Source: Trichobilharzia regenti
Taxonomy: Eukaryota; Platyhelminthes; Trematoda; Strigeidida; Schistosomatidae
NCBI GenBank assembly: GCA_944472135.2
Contig: OX235270.1
Coordinates: 49,042,352 to 49,106,351, forward strand
Length of the DNA stretch: 64,000 nt
Direction of reading: 5' to 3'
Both the position numbers and the translations under genes were made by a program. Shown here in pieces: positions 24,701 through 52,515 of the stretch; the first letter of the stretch is position 1; the number at the start of each line of letters is the position of its first letter. Under the pieces are notes generated by a model. That model saw nothing but the letters and a program-made list of their open reading frames with translations. It had not been told where the DNA came from and searched no databases.

Positions 24701-27700
24701 TACAGACACTGATCGCCAACTGATTAAGTGCGATTTGGGCAGCCTGCATGCTATCGCACAGTAAGACGATATCGTCTGCATACTCGAGGTCGAAAAGTGT
24801 ATCTCCAGGTAGCAGATCTACACCACCTTCACGCACATCCTTCAGAGCTGACTCCAGAATGTCATCGATGGCAAAGTTAAAGAGAAATGTAGAGATTGGG
24901 CAACCCTGTCTAACCCCACTGTTGGTTGGGAACGGTGATGATAGTTGGTTGTATGCCCTCACTCTACCCGAGGTGTTTCTGTATAGGGCTTTCAAGATGT
25001 TAACAAATTTCTCAGGTACACCTCTCTCTAACAGACAGTTCCAGAGCACAGTTCTGTTCAACGAGTCGAAGGCAGCCCTAATATCAAGAAACACAACGAT
25101 CGTTGGCCTGCAATACGTGTGGCGGTGTTCCAACAACTGACGAAGGGTGAACACATGATCAATGCATCCACGACCTGAACGAAACCCAGCCTGCTCTTCG
25201 CGAATCAATCCGTCACACGTATTTTGCACAGCCTGAGAATCAAGATAGCAGCCAATATTTTAGACGCGACTGGTAGCAGACTGATACCCCTATGATTGTC
25301 ACACGAATTACTTCGACCCTTTTTAAAGATGGGGACGATAATGGCTTCGTTCCACACTGATGGTACACTCTCAGTCTCCCATACCTTCCTGAACAACCCA
25401 GTTAGAGCCATTGTGAGAGTCTCGCCACCATCTTTAAAAAGAGCTGGGGTAAATTGTTTGGCCAGATCGCCTTATGGCGTTTTCACACTTGGAGTTCCTT
25501 ACGAACCTCCGCTTCGGTACTAACCGACCAAGGAGCACTTGGGCTAATGAAAACAGACACTGAAGCTGGTGGCCAGCTAAACTGTTTTCCGAAGTGCTCT
25601 GCGCAGCATTCCAGGCGTCTTTTCAAGCTGGTAATTGGCGTGCCATCTGCCTCACAAACCGTCTCGCTGACAACTTGTTTCTTGCTGCCGGTGTCTCGGA
25701 TGAGTTGGAACAGCTTCCGACTGTTGCCAGATGCAGCAGCTGACTCCATCTCACACACGCGTTCTGACCACCAGGCTTCGCGGTCCTTACGTAAACACTG
25801 TCTAATCTTGCGCGTGAGCGCCTTTCGCTTATTGTTGTATTCGCTGCCAGCCGGAATGGACCGGCGTTCATCCAGGAGTTGCAAGGAACTCGCAGAAACC
25901 CAGTGGTTTTTAGCGGAGCATTCTTTCAAGCGGCAAACGGCTACACTCCTCCCCTTGCATGGCACCTTGCAGATGAAGCCAATGTTCATCTATACTGCTT
26001 GGGGGTTGCTGGCAAGCATTGATCGTAACTCATTCTGGTATTTCAAAGAAGTAGAAGGTGCTACTAGTTTGCTCACATCAACGTTTAGACGACGGCTTTT
26101 ATGAACCCCACCAAATCGCAAGACGAACTGGACACACTATTGCATGACCGTAGTCCAGGCATGTGCTCCAGAAGGAGCGACAGTCTTGTATGCATCCTTG
26201 CCACTGGAAACTGACAGCAATATGATCAATTTGAGTCTAAGCTTGATTCACAGAGGGAGGATGCCAGGTAACGCTATAGCGATGACTGTGCTACAAGTTG
26301 GTTCTGGTCAGAAATAAGTTGTGATCCGCGCGAAACTGCAGAAGACGGTTCTAATTATCTGTGACCATGTAGGCCCAATTGACCCATGTTTCCCATGGTT
26401 AAGGCTTTTAGTCTAACCGCTACCCAAACAATCTTCCTGACATGGTAGGACCTGAATGAACATGAGTCCCAGCCAGGTTTAGCTTGTTGGGTCACCCCGA
26501 TGTTCAAGCCCGACCACTACGGCAAGGTAGCAGTTGTCGGATGGATGTATTCAAAGAGCTGTCCGTCCTCTTTCATTTCACTGAATCCCTGTCGAACCAT
26601 GATGCATTCACTTACTGTGTTTTCTCCCAGTTTGGTAGACATTTATAACAACTATTACAATTTTGATATCTTCCTATTTTTAACCACTGTTTTCATTTCA
26701 TTCTAGATTTGCGTCAAAGGGAAAAGGTGTACTAAGGGTTATTACAAAGATCCACAAAGTACTGCGAAACTTAGAGATTCTGATGGTTGGTTGCATACTG
26801 GTGATATTGGTGAATGGACCTCAGTAAGTTTTAGTGTGATTTAATTTACACTTTTTACATGATATATATTCTGAAATCTCTGTCAGGTTATGAGAACCCA
26901 TGTAAATACTGTTGATAATTTAAGTTAAACTACGGAATAAATGTAAATGGTATCAATAAACATGAATCATCTGAAACATTGATATGAGTAAACCTTAGGT
27001 GCTGTGGTAGAGTACTCTTTATCTAATAAATGAATTTTAGCAAAGTAATAACAACACATACTGCAGGACAAAATAGAGCCCTTCTTCTAAGCAATCACTG
27101 CTACAAATCCCACTGTGGGATGTTGAGAGGTATATTTCAGCTGACACGTATCCAACTATAGAAGTTTGTCAGTTGTCCATTCCATGTTGGTTTTCTGTGG
27201 ATAGATCTTTTCAGGCTTACACCATCTCTTCTTGTCAATTCCATGTCGAGAAATGGAGTGTTTGATTCATTTCCTACTACCGTTGTGAATTAAATTGAAG
27301 GGTGGCACATGTAAGACAATTTTACTGAGAATCGTAATGACAGACTGTAAAAGTGTCGTTGACATAACTTTTGTACAGCAACATGTTGTCTATTGGTTTT
27401 AAGATTCCATTTATCAAACTGTCCATGAATCAGTCTGACAAAAGTGCCTCGAGGTGAGAGCCCATGGCAATCCCATCTTTCTGTCTGTAGAATATTATCG
27501 TTGAAGGTGAATTGTACATTGAATGTGAATTTCGGTAACAACCGTTTCAGATAAGAGGTTAGTGTTCTGATGCTGAAATTCTTCTCTTCTGAAACAAATT
27601 ATTTCTGTGAGCCGTACACTGGTAGTTAGAGATTCTATGTGCAGTGATAGCGTACGCTTGCCATTTACATTCAAATCTTTTATGCATTCAATAAATTCGA

Positions 27701-30341
27701 AAGTATCCTGGAGAGAGTACTTACATTGTTGTTATCTCACAGGTTCTAGCATTTCAGACAGCCATTTTTCAGTCGGATGGTGTAGGGACCCCGCTATGTT
27801 TAAAATTGGCCGAAGTGGAGGACTTGCTTTGTGGACGTTTGGTGGACCGCAGAGCTGGTTTCAGGCGTTCAAAACGTCCTTCAATTATGAAACAGTCGTT
27901 CTTAATTCTTTTGAGAACATCTTTCAGTTGCTGTTCAAACAATTCTGTCTTATTTTTGACGTCATTTAGTCTAGAAAATTTGCTATCATCAGAAACAAGA
28001 ATTGAATTGTCAATCTGTTGATCTATACATCTCTTTCTATGAGGACCACTCCCGATCCTGTATCTGGATGTATGGTGATTAGATCTTTGTTTTTCTCAAG
28101 TCTTTGAGCTGATGTTTGTGTTCCTTTGTATATCAATGTAATGTATGTGCTTCTGGTTGTGAATAAAATTCCCTACTGTGATTTTAAAATAAGATATTTT
28201 TCGTTGTTATCGTTCTAAAAGTGAAGTAATAGTATATAAAATAATTAGATTTTATATTCTAGTGTATTAAAAAATAATTCTAACCAAAAAGCTTTGCCTT
28301 GCAGGAAGGTGCTCTAAAAATTGTTGATCGTGTAAAAAGTATGTTTAAATTAGCACAAGGAGAGTACGTTGCTCCGGAAAAAGTAGAGATGGTGTATCAG
28401 GAGTGCCAGGTGATAGATCAAATTCTCGTTGATGGGAAACCGGAACAGAATTTTCCTGTTGCTGTTGTAGTTCCAAATTTCCCGGTTCTACGCTCCTACA
28501 TACAGCATTCGTCCATGTCTGACAGTGATGCAAATGACGGTGAATTCCCTATCCTGGAAACTGTAGATGCTAATCAGTTGTCTGATGCAGATTTATGTAA
28601 AAACAAACGAATTATCCGGTTAGTTTTACAGAAAATGAATAAAATCGCCACAGAAAAACAACTAAAAGGCTTCGAGAAAGTAAGTTCCTATTCATTCTTC
28701 CCAATTCTTCACAATATTTTATGGGTTAATGATGAGTATCTGAAATAAGAATATGGTTTATTAACTCAGGTATAAGCTGACTTGGAGGTGACAGTCGTAG
28801 GCTGTTCCAGTAATGTAAGCGAAATGTATAGTTGAAGGATAACTAGTGAGATACTTGGATGTGTGAGACCCTTCTTGTTGGGTAAGTTGCATCAGCCCTA
28901 CTTGGTGATGAAATCTAAAGAAGGATTCATTCGACGCATAACAGTGTTCGGTAAGGCACATTATCTTTATCACTAGTGAGATAATCGGCTAAACACAAGA
29001 GTGTGTAATAAGGAAGTTAGCGCAGTTGACAAGACTGTCAGTTTTTAAAGTTTAAATAATTGTGAGATACGTTATACACTTTAAATCAGCTGTTTCAGGC
29101 AGCTGGTTGATTATTGAATCAGTTTGAATAAGAATCCCAAACAGACAACCGATTCATATGTCGAAACCATGTTCACATTTTTATAGTTCGAAAATATTTG
29201 GGCATTGGGTATATGATATTCGTTATAATAAAAGATTTTGTATTTCTCAATGAGTGAAAAACAAAACTATATTGTTCTTACTGACGTTCCGCTATTTAAT
29301 GGTAATAGTAATAATAGTAAATCAACAAAATCACGAAGGAGCTTTCAAGCAACAGTTTTGACTGCATAAAATATATCTTATAGGTGTTCAAAATAGTTGA
29401 CATCAACTAATATTTACTGTTATGTACCCGTCGAGTAGTTAGTAGTCCTGACGCGGAAAGAGGGAAATCAGAAGACCACCAGGTTTACGATGATACTTGT
29501 ATTTTCCAGACAAGGAAAATAAATGTCACACTAGTGTGTGAGTGAAATGGTACGCAATGTACGAAATGTGAGAACAAGAATATAGTACAAGGGTATATAT
29601 GAAAATGGTTAATACACATGAACCAATAAATAGCCAGTCTTAACATGATTGGTTGTCATGTGACAACAAGGTCATACATGTTTATTTAGTTGGTGGACAG
29701 ACAAAAGCATATTGTGAGTTATAATGAAATATCGATCCATATACACAGCAAAATATAATAGACTGTCAAAAACAAAACACACATCATGTGGATGCATATC
29801 ATTTACAAAATACTGATTTTGTTGTAAGTGAAAGTTTTAGCTGCGATAATAAGATTTCAGGATGTATTAAACGTCCGCTCGTTTTGTTGAGATTTCTACT
29901 TTTATACGTTGAAGTCGAATCGGCTTGGATATTTATTATTATTGGGCGTGTTGATCAGAGGTCCGTGACGGTGTAATTCTGAATTCGAATTTAAAAATAA
30001 GGTTAACATACACCACGCCTTAAGGCACTTTCTCGTGCATATTGCTTTTTGCTATTATTACTATTTTTTTCAAGATGGTTGTGAATATTAGTAAATACTA
30101 ATTAGCAGACTTACACCATTTATCTACTGACTATTTGGTCTTATAAGTTTACTTATATTATCCATTATAAAATTCTAATCCATTTTAGGTGAAATCCATC
30201 TACCTAACTGATCAGATATTTACGATTGAAAATGGATTGCTAACACCGACTATGAAGTTATCACGACAAAAAGCACGTCAACATTTCAAATCTGTCATCG
30301 AGATGTTATATGCAGAAACAGACACATCGGATACAAGTTGA
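4357..30341 (+). CDS. ACSL: long-chain acyl-CoA synthetase (ACSL1/5/6-like), C-terminal 11 exons
   Basis: The product activates long-chain fatty acids to acyl-CoA with ATP and CoA, usually at ER, mitochondrial outer or peroxisomal membranes. Schistosomes do not make fatty acids de novo, so this step handles host lipid. Joining 4357/4360-4496, 6092-6124, 8076-8127, 11575-11654, 12916-12984, 18311-18528, 19388-19538, 20580-20744, 26707-26823, 28305-28679 and 30189-30341 gives one open frame of about 515 residues with GT-AG junctions in phase throughout. Adenylating-enzyme motifs appear in order: YTSGSSGLPKG (nucleotide loop), [15 protein letters not shown], the [13 protein letters not shown] stretch typical of ACSL1/5/6, and TPTMK with the conserved C-terminal lysine. 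About 180-200 N-terminal residues expected for the family are absent and probably lie upstream. The introns hold LINE, Penelope and SINE debris. Confidence 0.93.
4497..6091 (+). other. ACSL intron with one SINE remnant
   Basis: Holds the SINE remnant at 5490-5650. Apart from that I see no exon or repeat. The open frame at 5892-6113 overlaps the following exon in another frame and is not coding. Confidence 0.5.
5490..5650 (+). mobile_element. SINE remnant (LINE-A partner family)
   Basis: A decayed B-box region (GGTTTTGATTCCCG at 5514-5527) is followed by ACCGACG and by the family body: CCCATAAAACAGAAGAAAAC, then ACTGCTACTGAAACGCCAAAGC and GAGCCCTGTGTTCCGC, matching the body and 3' end of the copy at 634-857. 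The A-box half is poorly preserved. Confidence 0.6.
6092..6124 (+). CDS. ACSL: ACSL 33-nt micro-exon
   Basis: Acceptor TTTTCAG, donor GTAAGT, 11 codons reading [11 protein letters not shown]. It joins exon a to the PPSPQDL exon in phase 0 and aligns with the LGKEHFRKPV segment that precedes PPSPEDL in human ACSL1. Micro-exons are a known habit of schistosome genes. Confidence 0.8.
6625..6697. repeat. (TA)n microsatellite
   Basis: Uninterrupted TA run of about 73 bases. On the minus strand it ends the 3' flank of the Penelope-like fragment and may be the tail of that insertion. Confidence 0.95.
6700..7310 (-). mobile_element. Penelope-like element, GIY-YIG C-terminus and 3' flank
   Basis: Minus-strand translation from about 7265 reads [19 protein letters not shown] and then, after a frameshift near 7090, [20 protein letters not shown] ending PW and a TAA at 7020-7022. 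This matches the end of schistosome Penelope-like proteins, where the GIY-YIG endonuclease closes with an H..TGH...F.VV block and an LKP.LC...F....LPW tail. The RT domain is missing, so the copy is 5'-truncated. Sequence from 7019 down to 6700 is its probable 3' untranslated end. Confidence 0.66.
8076..8127 (+). CDS. ACSL: ACSL exon c (start of AMP-binding loop)
   Basis: Reads [17 protein letters not shown], the first part of the family's ATP/AMP-binding signature. Acceptor TTATAG, donor GTATGT, ends in phase 1 so that the next glycine is split across the junction. Confidence 0.92.
8167..8198. repeat. (TA)n microsatellite
   Basis: About 32 bases of TA immediately before the LINE-like tail sequence at 8205. 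Confidence 0.95.
8205..8280 (+). repeat. short copy of a LINE-C 3' tail sequence
   Basis: The block GAAGTTTGGCAACTTCAACT followed by a diverged CTTTTGAAAAGTTTTATGTG is shared with 32405-32465 (tail of LINE family C) and 39965-40030. It is probably a strongly truncated insertion. Confidence 0.5.
8690..8890 (-). mobile_element. tRNA-derived SINE, LINE-A partner family
   Basis: On the minus strand the head runs from about 8890 (GTCGATGGTTTGGCGGTAG), followed by a mutated B-box region near 8830 and the family body with the TAGTAGTAAGGCCGGTAAAG and GGTTGTGTATGAGGCTAGC segments. The 3' end near 8690 is diverged. Confidence 0.65.
11575..11654 (+). CDS. ACSL: ACSL exon d
   Basis: Completes the nucleotide-binding loop with [18 protein letters not shown] and ends STEEK. 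Acceptor ACTTCAG, donor GTAAGG, phase 0 at the end. Confidence 0.94.
12090..12285 (-). mobile_element. tRNA-derived SINE carrying a degenerate hammerhead ribozyme
   Basis: On the minus strand the head at about 12262-12195 has TAGCTCAGTAGT (A-box-like) and GGTTCGAATCTC (B box). Downstream is a hammerhead fold at 12159-12115: stem I GCCTTG/CAAGGC, core CTGATGA intact, stem II GTGC-CAACTA-GCAC, then AAAA where GAAA is expected, and cleavage triplet GTC ending at 12121. The layout (tRNA-like head, then type I hammerhead, then a short tail) is that of Smα-type SINEs. The spoiled core base predicts an inactive ribozyme. Confidence 0.75.
12115..12159 (-). ncRNA. degenerate type I hammerhead ribozyme motif
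   Basis: Six-base stem I, intact CTGATGA at 12153-12147 and a perfect four-base stem II closed by CAACTA. The GAAA box reads AAAA, changing the conserved G12, and stem III is only a short AC/GT pair. The predicted cleavage site follows C12121. Confidence 0.7.
12916..12984 (+). CDS. ACSL: ACSL exon e
   Basis: Reads [20 protein letters not shown] and ends VSS, matching the SFLPLAHMFERV motif of the family. Acceptor TATGTAG, donor GTAAGT, phase 0 at both ends. Confidence 0.92.
13365..13545 (+). mobile_element. Smα-like SINE with hammerhead ribozyme
   Basis: The tRNA-like head has GGCCTAAGTGGTCTAGTGG (A-box side, 13367-13385) and GGTTCGAGCCACGG (B box, 13419-13432). It is followed at 13469-13509 by a type I hammerhead and by the ending CTGGATTCCACTGCTAGTC. 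These features and their order match the Smα family of schistosome retroposons, whose transcripts self-cleave. Here one core base is mutated. Confidence 0.82.
13469..13509 (+). ncRNA. Smα-type hammerhead ribozyme motif, C3 mutated
   Basis: Stem I CCAG (13469-13472) pairs with CTGG (13506-13509). Stem II is GTCC-CAAATA-GGAC (13480-13493), followed by GAAA (13494-13497), a tiny stem III TG-CG-CA, and the cleavage triplet ATC ending at 13505. The first core box reads ATGACGA where CTGANGA is required, so C3 is lost. C3 normally pairs with G8, and its loss should abolish or strongly reduce cleavage. Confidence 0.8.
13985..14165 (-). mobile_element. Penelope-like element fragment
   Basis: The minus strand encodes LRKNKDLI and [14 protein letters not shown], nearly the same as the copy at 27980-28140. 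These match the region upstream of the RT core in Penelope-like proteins (the KPDKGNGVV-type block). A stop follows the DV. The fragment abuts a LINE-C end, so insertions are nested here. Confidence 0.62.
14195..14550 (-). mobile_element. LINE family C, 3' fragment
   Basis: The minus strand matches the C-terminal part of LINE C at 31775-32090: GATATCCG...AAAGG, TTTATGGCTGTACGATATGG, ACTAGCTATCTTTGA, and ACATTGATTCAGATGG. It has many indels and no open frame. Confidence 0.62.
14570..15590 (-). mobile_element. LINE family B, decayed 3' half
   Basis: The minus strand corresponds to the 3' half of LINE B at 23900-24905. Landmarks are AAAGTTAAAGAGAAATGG near 15555, the YADD-region remnant near 15455 and the conserved ending around 14650-14700. 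No open frame of length survives. Confidence 0.66.
15600..17480 (+). other. unassigned intron DNA
   Basis: AT-rich ACSL intron sequence with no recognisable exon, repeat copy or RNA. The short open frames at 15830, 16544 and 16918-17366 have no recognisable content. Confidence 0.4.
17490..17900 (-). mobile_element. diverged relative of the hammerhead SINE at 12090
   Basis: The minus strand shares GAAATCTAGGTCCAA (17597-17583), a decayed stem II region CCAACCAGC and the ATTGCAGATACAACTTACTGG stretch with the element at 12090-12285. The CTGATGA box is gone (reads CTGGCAA). The continuation to 17900 resembles 12290-12420 loosely. Confidence 0.5.
18311..18528 (+). CDS. ACSL: ACSL exon f
   Basis: Begins [16 protein letters not shown] and contains [18 protein letters not shown], matching the ACSL block PTVFPVVPRLLNRMFDR. 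Donor GTACGT; it ends in phase 2 (AG of a serine). A second AG at 18319-18320 is in frame and would remove SAA if used. Confidence 0.94.
18529..19387 (+). other. ACSL intron
   Basis: Contains the TA run at 18705-18735; nothing else recognised. Confidence 0.5.
18705..18735. repeat. (TA)n microsatellite
   Basis: About 31 bases of TA within the ACSL intron. Confidence 0.95.
19388..19538 (+). CDS. ACSL: ACSL exon g
   Basis: Reads [20 protein letters not shown] and then [20 protein letters not shown], matching the LGGRVRLMVTGAAPVS motif. Acceptor TTTAG, donor GTAAGT, phase 0 at the end. Confidence 0.94.
20036..20190 (-). repeat. repeat with hammerhead-like motif
   Basis: The minus strand holds CTGATGA (20169-20163), GGACGAAAC (20148-20140) and GTC (20135-20133) in hammerhead order with a short AC-CGCT-GT stem III. 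Stems I and II are poor as written. The part at 20050-20100 is shared with the inverted repeat at 51680-51785 (GTAGGRATTTGATTG and ACAGRATTTCA segments), so it belongs to a dispersed family, possibly linked to Penelope-like elements, which are known to carry such ribozymes. Confidence 0.45.
20329..20420 (+). mobile_element. tRNA-like SINE head remnant
   Basis: CCTGAGTGGTCTAGT at 20335-20349 resembles the A-box side of the Smα-like SINE at 13365. The B-box side is decayed and no hammerhead follows. Confidence 0.35.
20580..20744 (+). CDS. ACSL: ACSL exon h
   Basis: Reads [20 protein letters not shown] and ends MRDNRGE; GYGSTE is the adenylating-enzyme Y-G-x-T-E motif. The acceptor is the CTGTAG at 20574-20579. 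The stronger-looking TTTCAG at 20584-20589 lies out of phase with the previous exon. Donor GTAAGA, phase 0. Confidence 0.9.
20960..21090. repeat. imperfect inverted repeat element
   Basis: AAGATTTTATTTTGACAAAT near 20970 pairs with the reverse complement of TTTATCAAAATGAAACTTTA near 21060-21080. A related single arm with the same inner sequence (ATGACGTTTCGA region) is at 60523-60615. This is probably a small terminal-inverted-repeat or fold-back element. Confidence 0.5.
21765..23755 (-). mobile_element. decayed LINE family A, RT and endonuclease remnants
   Basis: The minus strand follows LINE A from the C-terminus back into the endonuclease. Landmarks are the YLGSIV region near 22095-22120, the EKAFDSV region near 22535-22560 (GTCGAAGGCCTTTGCAAAG), the KNWRGI region near 22755-22775, and the QIDFIS/HKATW endonuclease segment near 23655-23750. 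Every long frame is broken. Its 5' end is cut at 23756 by the tail of LINE B, which therefore inserted later. Confidence 0.78.
23757..26540 (-). mobile_element. LINE family B (RTE-like), partly intact reverse transcriptase
   Basis: A 2.8-kb non-LTR element on the minus strand ending in an AAAT tail at 23757-23772. Its central RT frame (25411-24612) shows [44 protein letters not shown] and YADDIVLL in the usual order. The linker frame at 25989-25483 precedes it, with frame breaks between. Only a remnant of the C-terminal end of an apurinic endonuclease domain could lie at 26100-26480, so the copy is deleted or truncated there. The 5' end at 26480-26540 matches 41930-42010. It lies antisense inside the ACSL intron 20745-26706. 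Confidence 0.85.
24612..25411 (-). pseudogene. LINE-B reverse transcriptase ORF (frame-broken)
   Basis: Overlapping frames 25411-25205 and 25229-24612 carry RT motifs 0 to 5: [49 protein letters not shown] and YADD. A frameshift near 25215-25225 separates N-terminal from catalytic parts, and the C-terminal part continues in frames 24781-24545 and 24548-24183. It encodes reverse transcriptase for target-primed retrotransposition but is not translatable as one protein. Confidence 0.82.
26707..26823 (+). CDS. ACSL: ACSL exon i
   Basis: Reads [20 protein letters not shown] and then [23 protein letters not shown] is the conserved ATP-binding aspartate motif. Acceptor TTCTAG, donor GTAAGT, phase 0. 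Confidence 0.95.
27020..28140 (-). mobile_element. Penelope-like retroelement, RT pseudogene
   Basis: Minus-strand translation gives, in order and across frameshifts, [77 protein letters not shown] (compare the FNG.YY.Q.DGVAMGSPLGP core of Penelope RT), and [13 protein letters not shown] with [17 protein letters not shown]. This is the Penelope order from the N-terminal region through RT palm to thumb. Stops and frameshifts are frequent; the catalytic aspartates are not preserved in a continuous frame. It lies antisense in the ACSL intron 26824-28304. Confidence 0.78.
28305..28679 (+). CDS. ACSL: ACSL exon j
   Basis: The longest exon, 125 codons, begins [20 protein letters not shown] and continues [15 protein letters not shown], then [16 protein letters not shown]. 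It forms the hinge and most of the C-terminal subdomain. DRVK replaces the commoner DRKK. The acceptor is CTTGCAG and the donor GTAAGT. Confidence 0.96.
28680..30188 (+). other. last ACSL intron, with possible solo LTR
   Basis: Mostly unassigned. The segment 29418-29715 could be a solo LTR read on the minus strand: TATA-like TATATATACCCTT near 29593-29605, and a TG...CA-type end at 29418 (TGTTATGTACCCG on the plus strand). The partner edge and a target duplication were not established. Confidence 0.3.
30189..30341 (+). CDS. ACSL: ACSL terminal exon
   Basis: Reads [20 protein letters not shown] then [20 protein letters not shown] and ends DTSDTS with TGA at 30339-30341. GLLTPTMK contains the conserved lysine of the family. 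No clear AATAAA was found within 200 bases downstream. Confidence 0.95.
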   Translation: MKSIYLTDQIFTIENGLLTPTMKLSRQKARQHFKSVIEMLYAETDTSDTS

Positions 30342-30779
30342 TAGTAACGATATTATAGATAGACTGACGATTTTATTTGGAAAGGGTCATTTGCACAAAA
30401 TCTACGAAAAATGGTATATGAACACTTGGAAAACAAATGATTCAAGATAATGTTCATCATTTATAATTTCAATGATTTTAAACAGCTTTAATTTCTGTAT
30501 ATCCTATATACAACTAATACATTATATTTTGTCTTTATATTCTATACACGGAAATAAGTGCTCCTGTCGGATAACAAGGTAATTTGAATGCAGATTGGAT
30601 CACAGAAATTTTCTCATCTACCGAAAGATCGGAATTCATTATCGGTGGGTTAGTAGTAGTTATGATGAGGGGAGTTTCATTGTCATGAGCTATTCACTCC
30701 TATTCGTTCGTCAAAGGAAAATCTACTTAACATGATCATCGTAGCTTTCTGTAGGCTTATTACTGCTGCTGCTGCTACT
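30342..30779. other. 3' flank of ACSL
   Basis: Presumed 3' untranslated region and intergenic DNA. No canonical polyadenylation hexamer and no repeat recognised. Confidence 0.4.
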
Positions 30780-32480
30780 ACCATACCAACATATTGTGGC
30801 CTACTGTACTGATTGTGAAACACCAGGCAAAGCAGCGGGATCTGATGGAGTGACTCTAGAGGTATTTAAGTATGGTGGAGACAGTTTACTGTCTGCATTA
30901 ACTGAGGTTCTAAGCAACCTCTGGAATCAGAGGAAGTCCCATCGGGTTGATGTAAGTCACTGATCATCCCGATATACAAGAAGGGAGACAAGTCTTCCTG
31001 TGATAATCACAGAGGGATTAGCTTGACTAATATAGTATATAAAGTCCTAGGCTCAATAATCATGCGTAGACTAAGTGGTGCTCGATAGGCACAAACACGA
31101 GAGAACCAGGCAGGCTTTAGACCAGGAAGAAGGTGTATTGATCATATTTTCACCCTTAGGCATTCCTACTGGCGTCCAACAATCGTCATATTTCTTGACC
31201 TAAAAACGGCCGTCATTCGATTCTGTCGACCGAGAGGTTCTCTGGCGATGCTTGGCTGTAAAGGGAATGACGAGAAAATGCATTGCACTGAATAAGGAAC
31301 TCTACTCAAACTCATGCAGCCAGGTGAGGGCTAACGGCGAGTTGTCATCTGAAGTGGTGCGGATGCCCTTTATCCCCATTTCTACTCAATTTCATCATAG
31401 ATGTACTGATGGACTTAACCCTAACTGACTTCAGGGATGCAGGGATTGACTTGTTACCAGGGAATAATCTCGTTGACTTAGAATATGCAGACGATATAGT
31501 CCTTCTAGGCGAGGACGCTGACAAAATGCAGTCTTCTGAACACTTTGAGCTGCAATCTACGAATGTTTGACATGCATTTCGCTCCTGCTGCCAAATGTAA
31601 TATGATGTTACAAGACTGGACTACACTGACTACTAGTTTAGAAATAGGAAGTGAAGTGGTAGAGCACGTTGACCGCTTCACTTATTTGGGAAGTACCATC
31701 AGCCACAACGGGTTGATCCCTGACAAAATCTCAGCACGGATACAGAGGGCCAGCTTACACCGACTCTGAAGTAGACGTGATATCCGACTACCGACCAAAG
31801 GGCGGGTGTACTACTCATCAGTCCACTCCGTCCTCCTTTATGGCTGTGAGACGTGGCCACTGATAGTGGAAGACATGAAAAGATTAGCTGTCTTTGATCA
31901 TAGATGACTGGGTTCTGTCTCCCGTGTGTGTTAGATGGTATAATGAGGTGAGCGATATTGAGGTTGGGCTTCGGTCGAGTGCTAGGTATGGAGGAAAAAT
32001 CAATCGACGAGGCTGTGAAATTACATTGACTGAGATGGTCAGGACATGTGTTACGTATGCCTAGTCATCGCCTTCCTCGGCAATGGGCTATGTTAAGTGA
32101 CATAGAGTCAGGCTGGAAAAGAGCTAGCGTCGGTCAAACCAAAACTTGGTACCAGTCAATGAAATTTACAACAGTTGGTCTAAGCCATGTATGAAGGTGT
32201 AGACTTCCAGGTTGGGGTCCCCAGGATGGTTGGAAACAATTGGTGACATGGCTTAAAATCGTTCTCAATGGCGCAGATGCATCCACTCCTTGTGACTTAT
32301 GATTTCCACTTAAACTATACTGTTCTTCGTTATTACTATTCTTTTGTCTCACACCTCTGTTTACTGTCTCTATTATGCATTCTTCTCTTGCTTTGTGTGC
32401 TACAAGGAGGGAGTGTGGCGACTTGAACTTCCGCACATCAGTGCAAAGTTCTATGTCGAAAACAGACACAGTGAAACAAT
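30780..32480 (+). mobile_element. LINE family C, decayed RT element
   Basis: Frame-broken RT runs forward: GKAAGSDGVTLEVFKYGG near 30825, [19 protein letters not shown] near 30980, NQAGFRPGRRCIDHIFTLR near 31110, then a QGC region near 31360, EYADDIVLL near 31482, and TYLGSTISHNG near 31680. The tail LLYGCETWPL is near 31835, and RWSGHV-like sequence near 32033. Stops and indels interrupt all frames. Upstream endonuclease is missing, so the copy is 5'-truncated. It fills the space between the convergent ACSL and EFTUD2 genes. Confidence 0.8.
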
Positions 32481-33255
32481 ACACTTCGATGTTAGACATC
32501 TGTTTTTTTACACGTGTGCATGCAAATCAGCGCACTTACTGGGTGTTAATATAGTTGTTACGCTGTTCGGTTTTCACTCGATATAAGAGTGAAGTTTAGT
32601 CCCTCAGTGTGCTACACCGATGTGTCCCCAGACTGCTTTAAAAGCATCAGTGAAGGCTGATGATGCCTTCGTCTAGGCCAAAGGGGAGGAAAACTAGTTT
32701 CGGTAGCTCTTTTTCTTACATGTACGAAACAGCACTACACTTCAGTCTCCTAAACATTCAGTTCTCAGCTAACCCAGTGATTTAATTGTAAATAATGTAT
32801 AAAGACAGTTCCGTAGTATAACGGTGAAGCTCAGTCAGCTGGATAAAAGTGTAATGTCGGACATATTTGGCATTCGCGGATGGACAATTGCCATACACTT
32901 ACTTCAAACAATTTTCGTGATTTTCTTGGTTGACAGACTTCAAAACTATACTTAAAAATAAAAGTTATAACATTGAACAGACTTTTTTTCTCAAACTTAG
33001 CATTATGTAATCGAAATTAATTGAACCGATCGGGCTTTCACAAGAAGTACATATTAATATTATTCCATCCATTCAAGAATTTGATAGAAAGATTTGCGCA
33101 GACGGTTACTTTTTCCATAAAGCCCTGAGGTTAGGGGAAACGTTGAAGATCAAAAAAAACTAATTATGTGATGGATGAAGAAAAACATGGAAACAACTTC
33201 CGTATAATGTGTAATGTGAAAGTACAATGCGTTATCATGAAAAAACTGTACAGAT
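32481..33255. other. intergenic DNA between convergent genes
   Basis: Contains a possible hammerhead-like or hairpin sequence around 32650-32715 and the presumed 3' untranslated region of EFTUD2 on the minus strand. No gene recognised. Confidence 0.4.

Positions 33256-52515
<19,260 letters not shown>

Noticed and set aside
25454..26104. 216-codon plus-strand frame as a gene
   Set aside because: It lies opposite the LINE-B linker/RT coding sequence, which explains the open frame.
32650..32715. Hammerhead ribozyme on the plus strand
   Set aside because: CTGATGA is present but the GAAA box reads CAAA after the stem, and stems I and III do not form; chance or a very old remnant is as likely.
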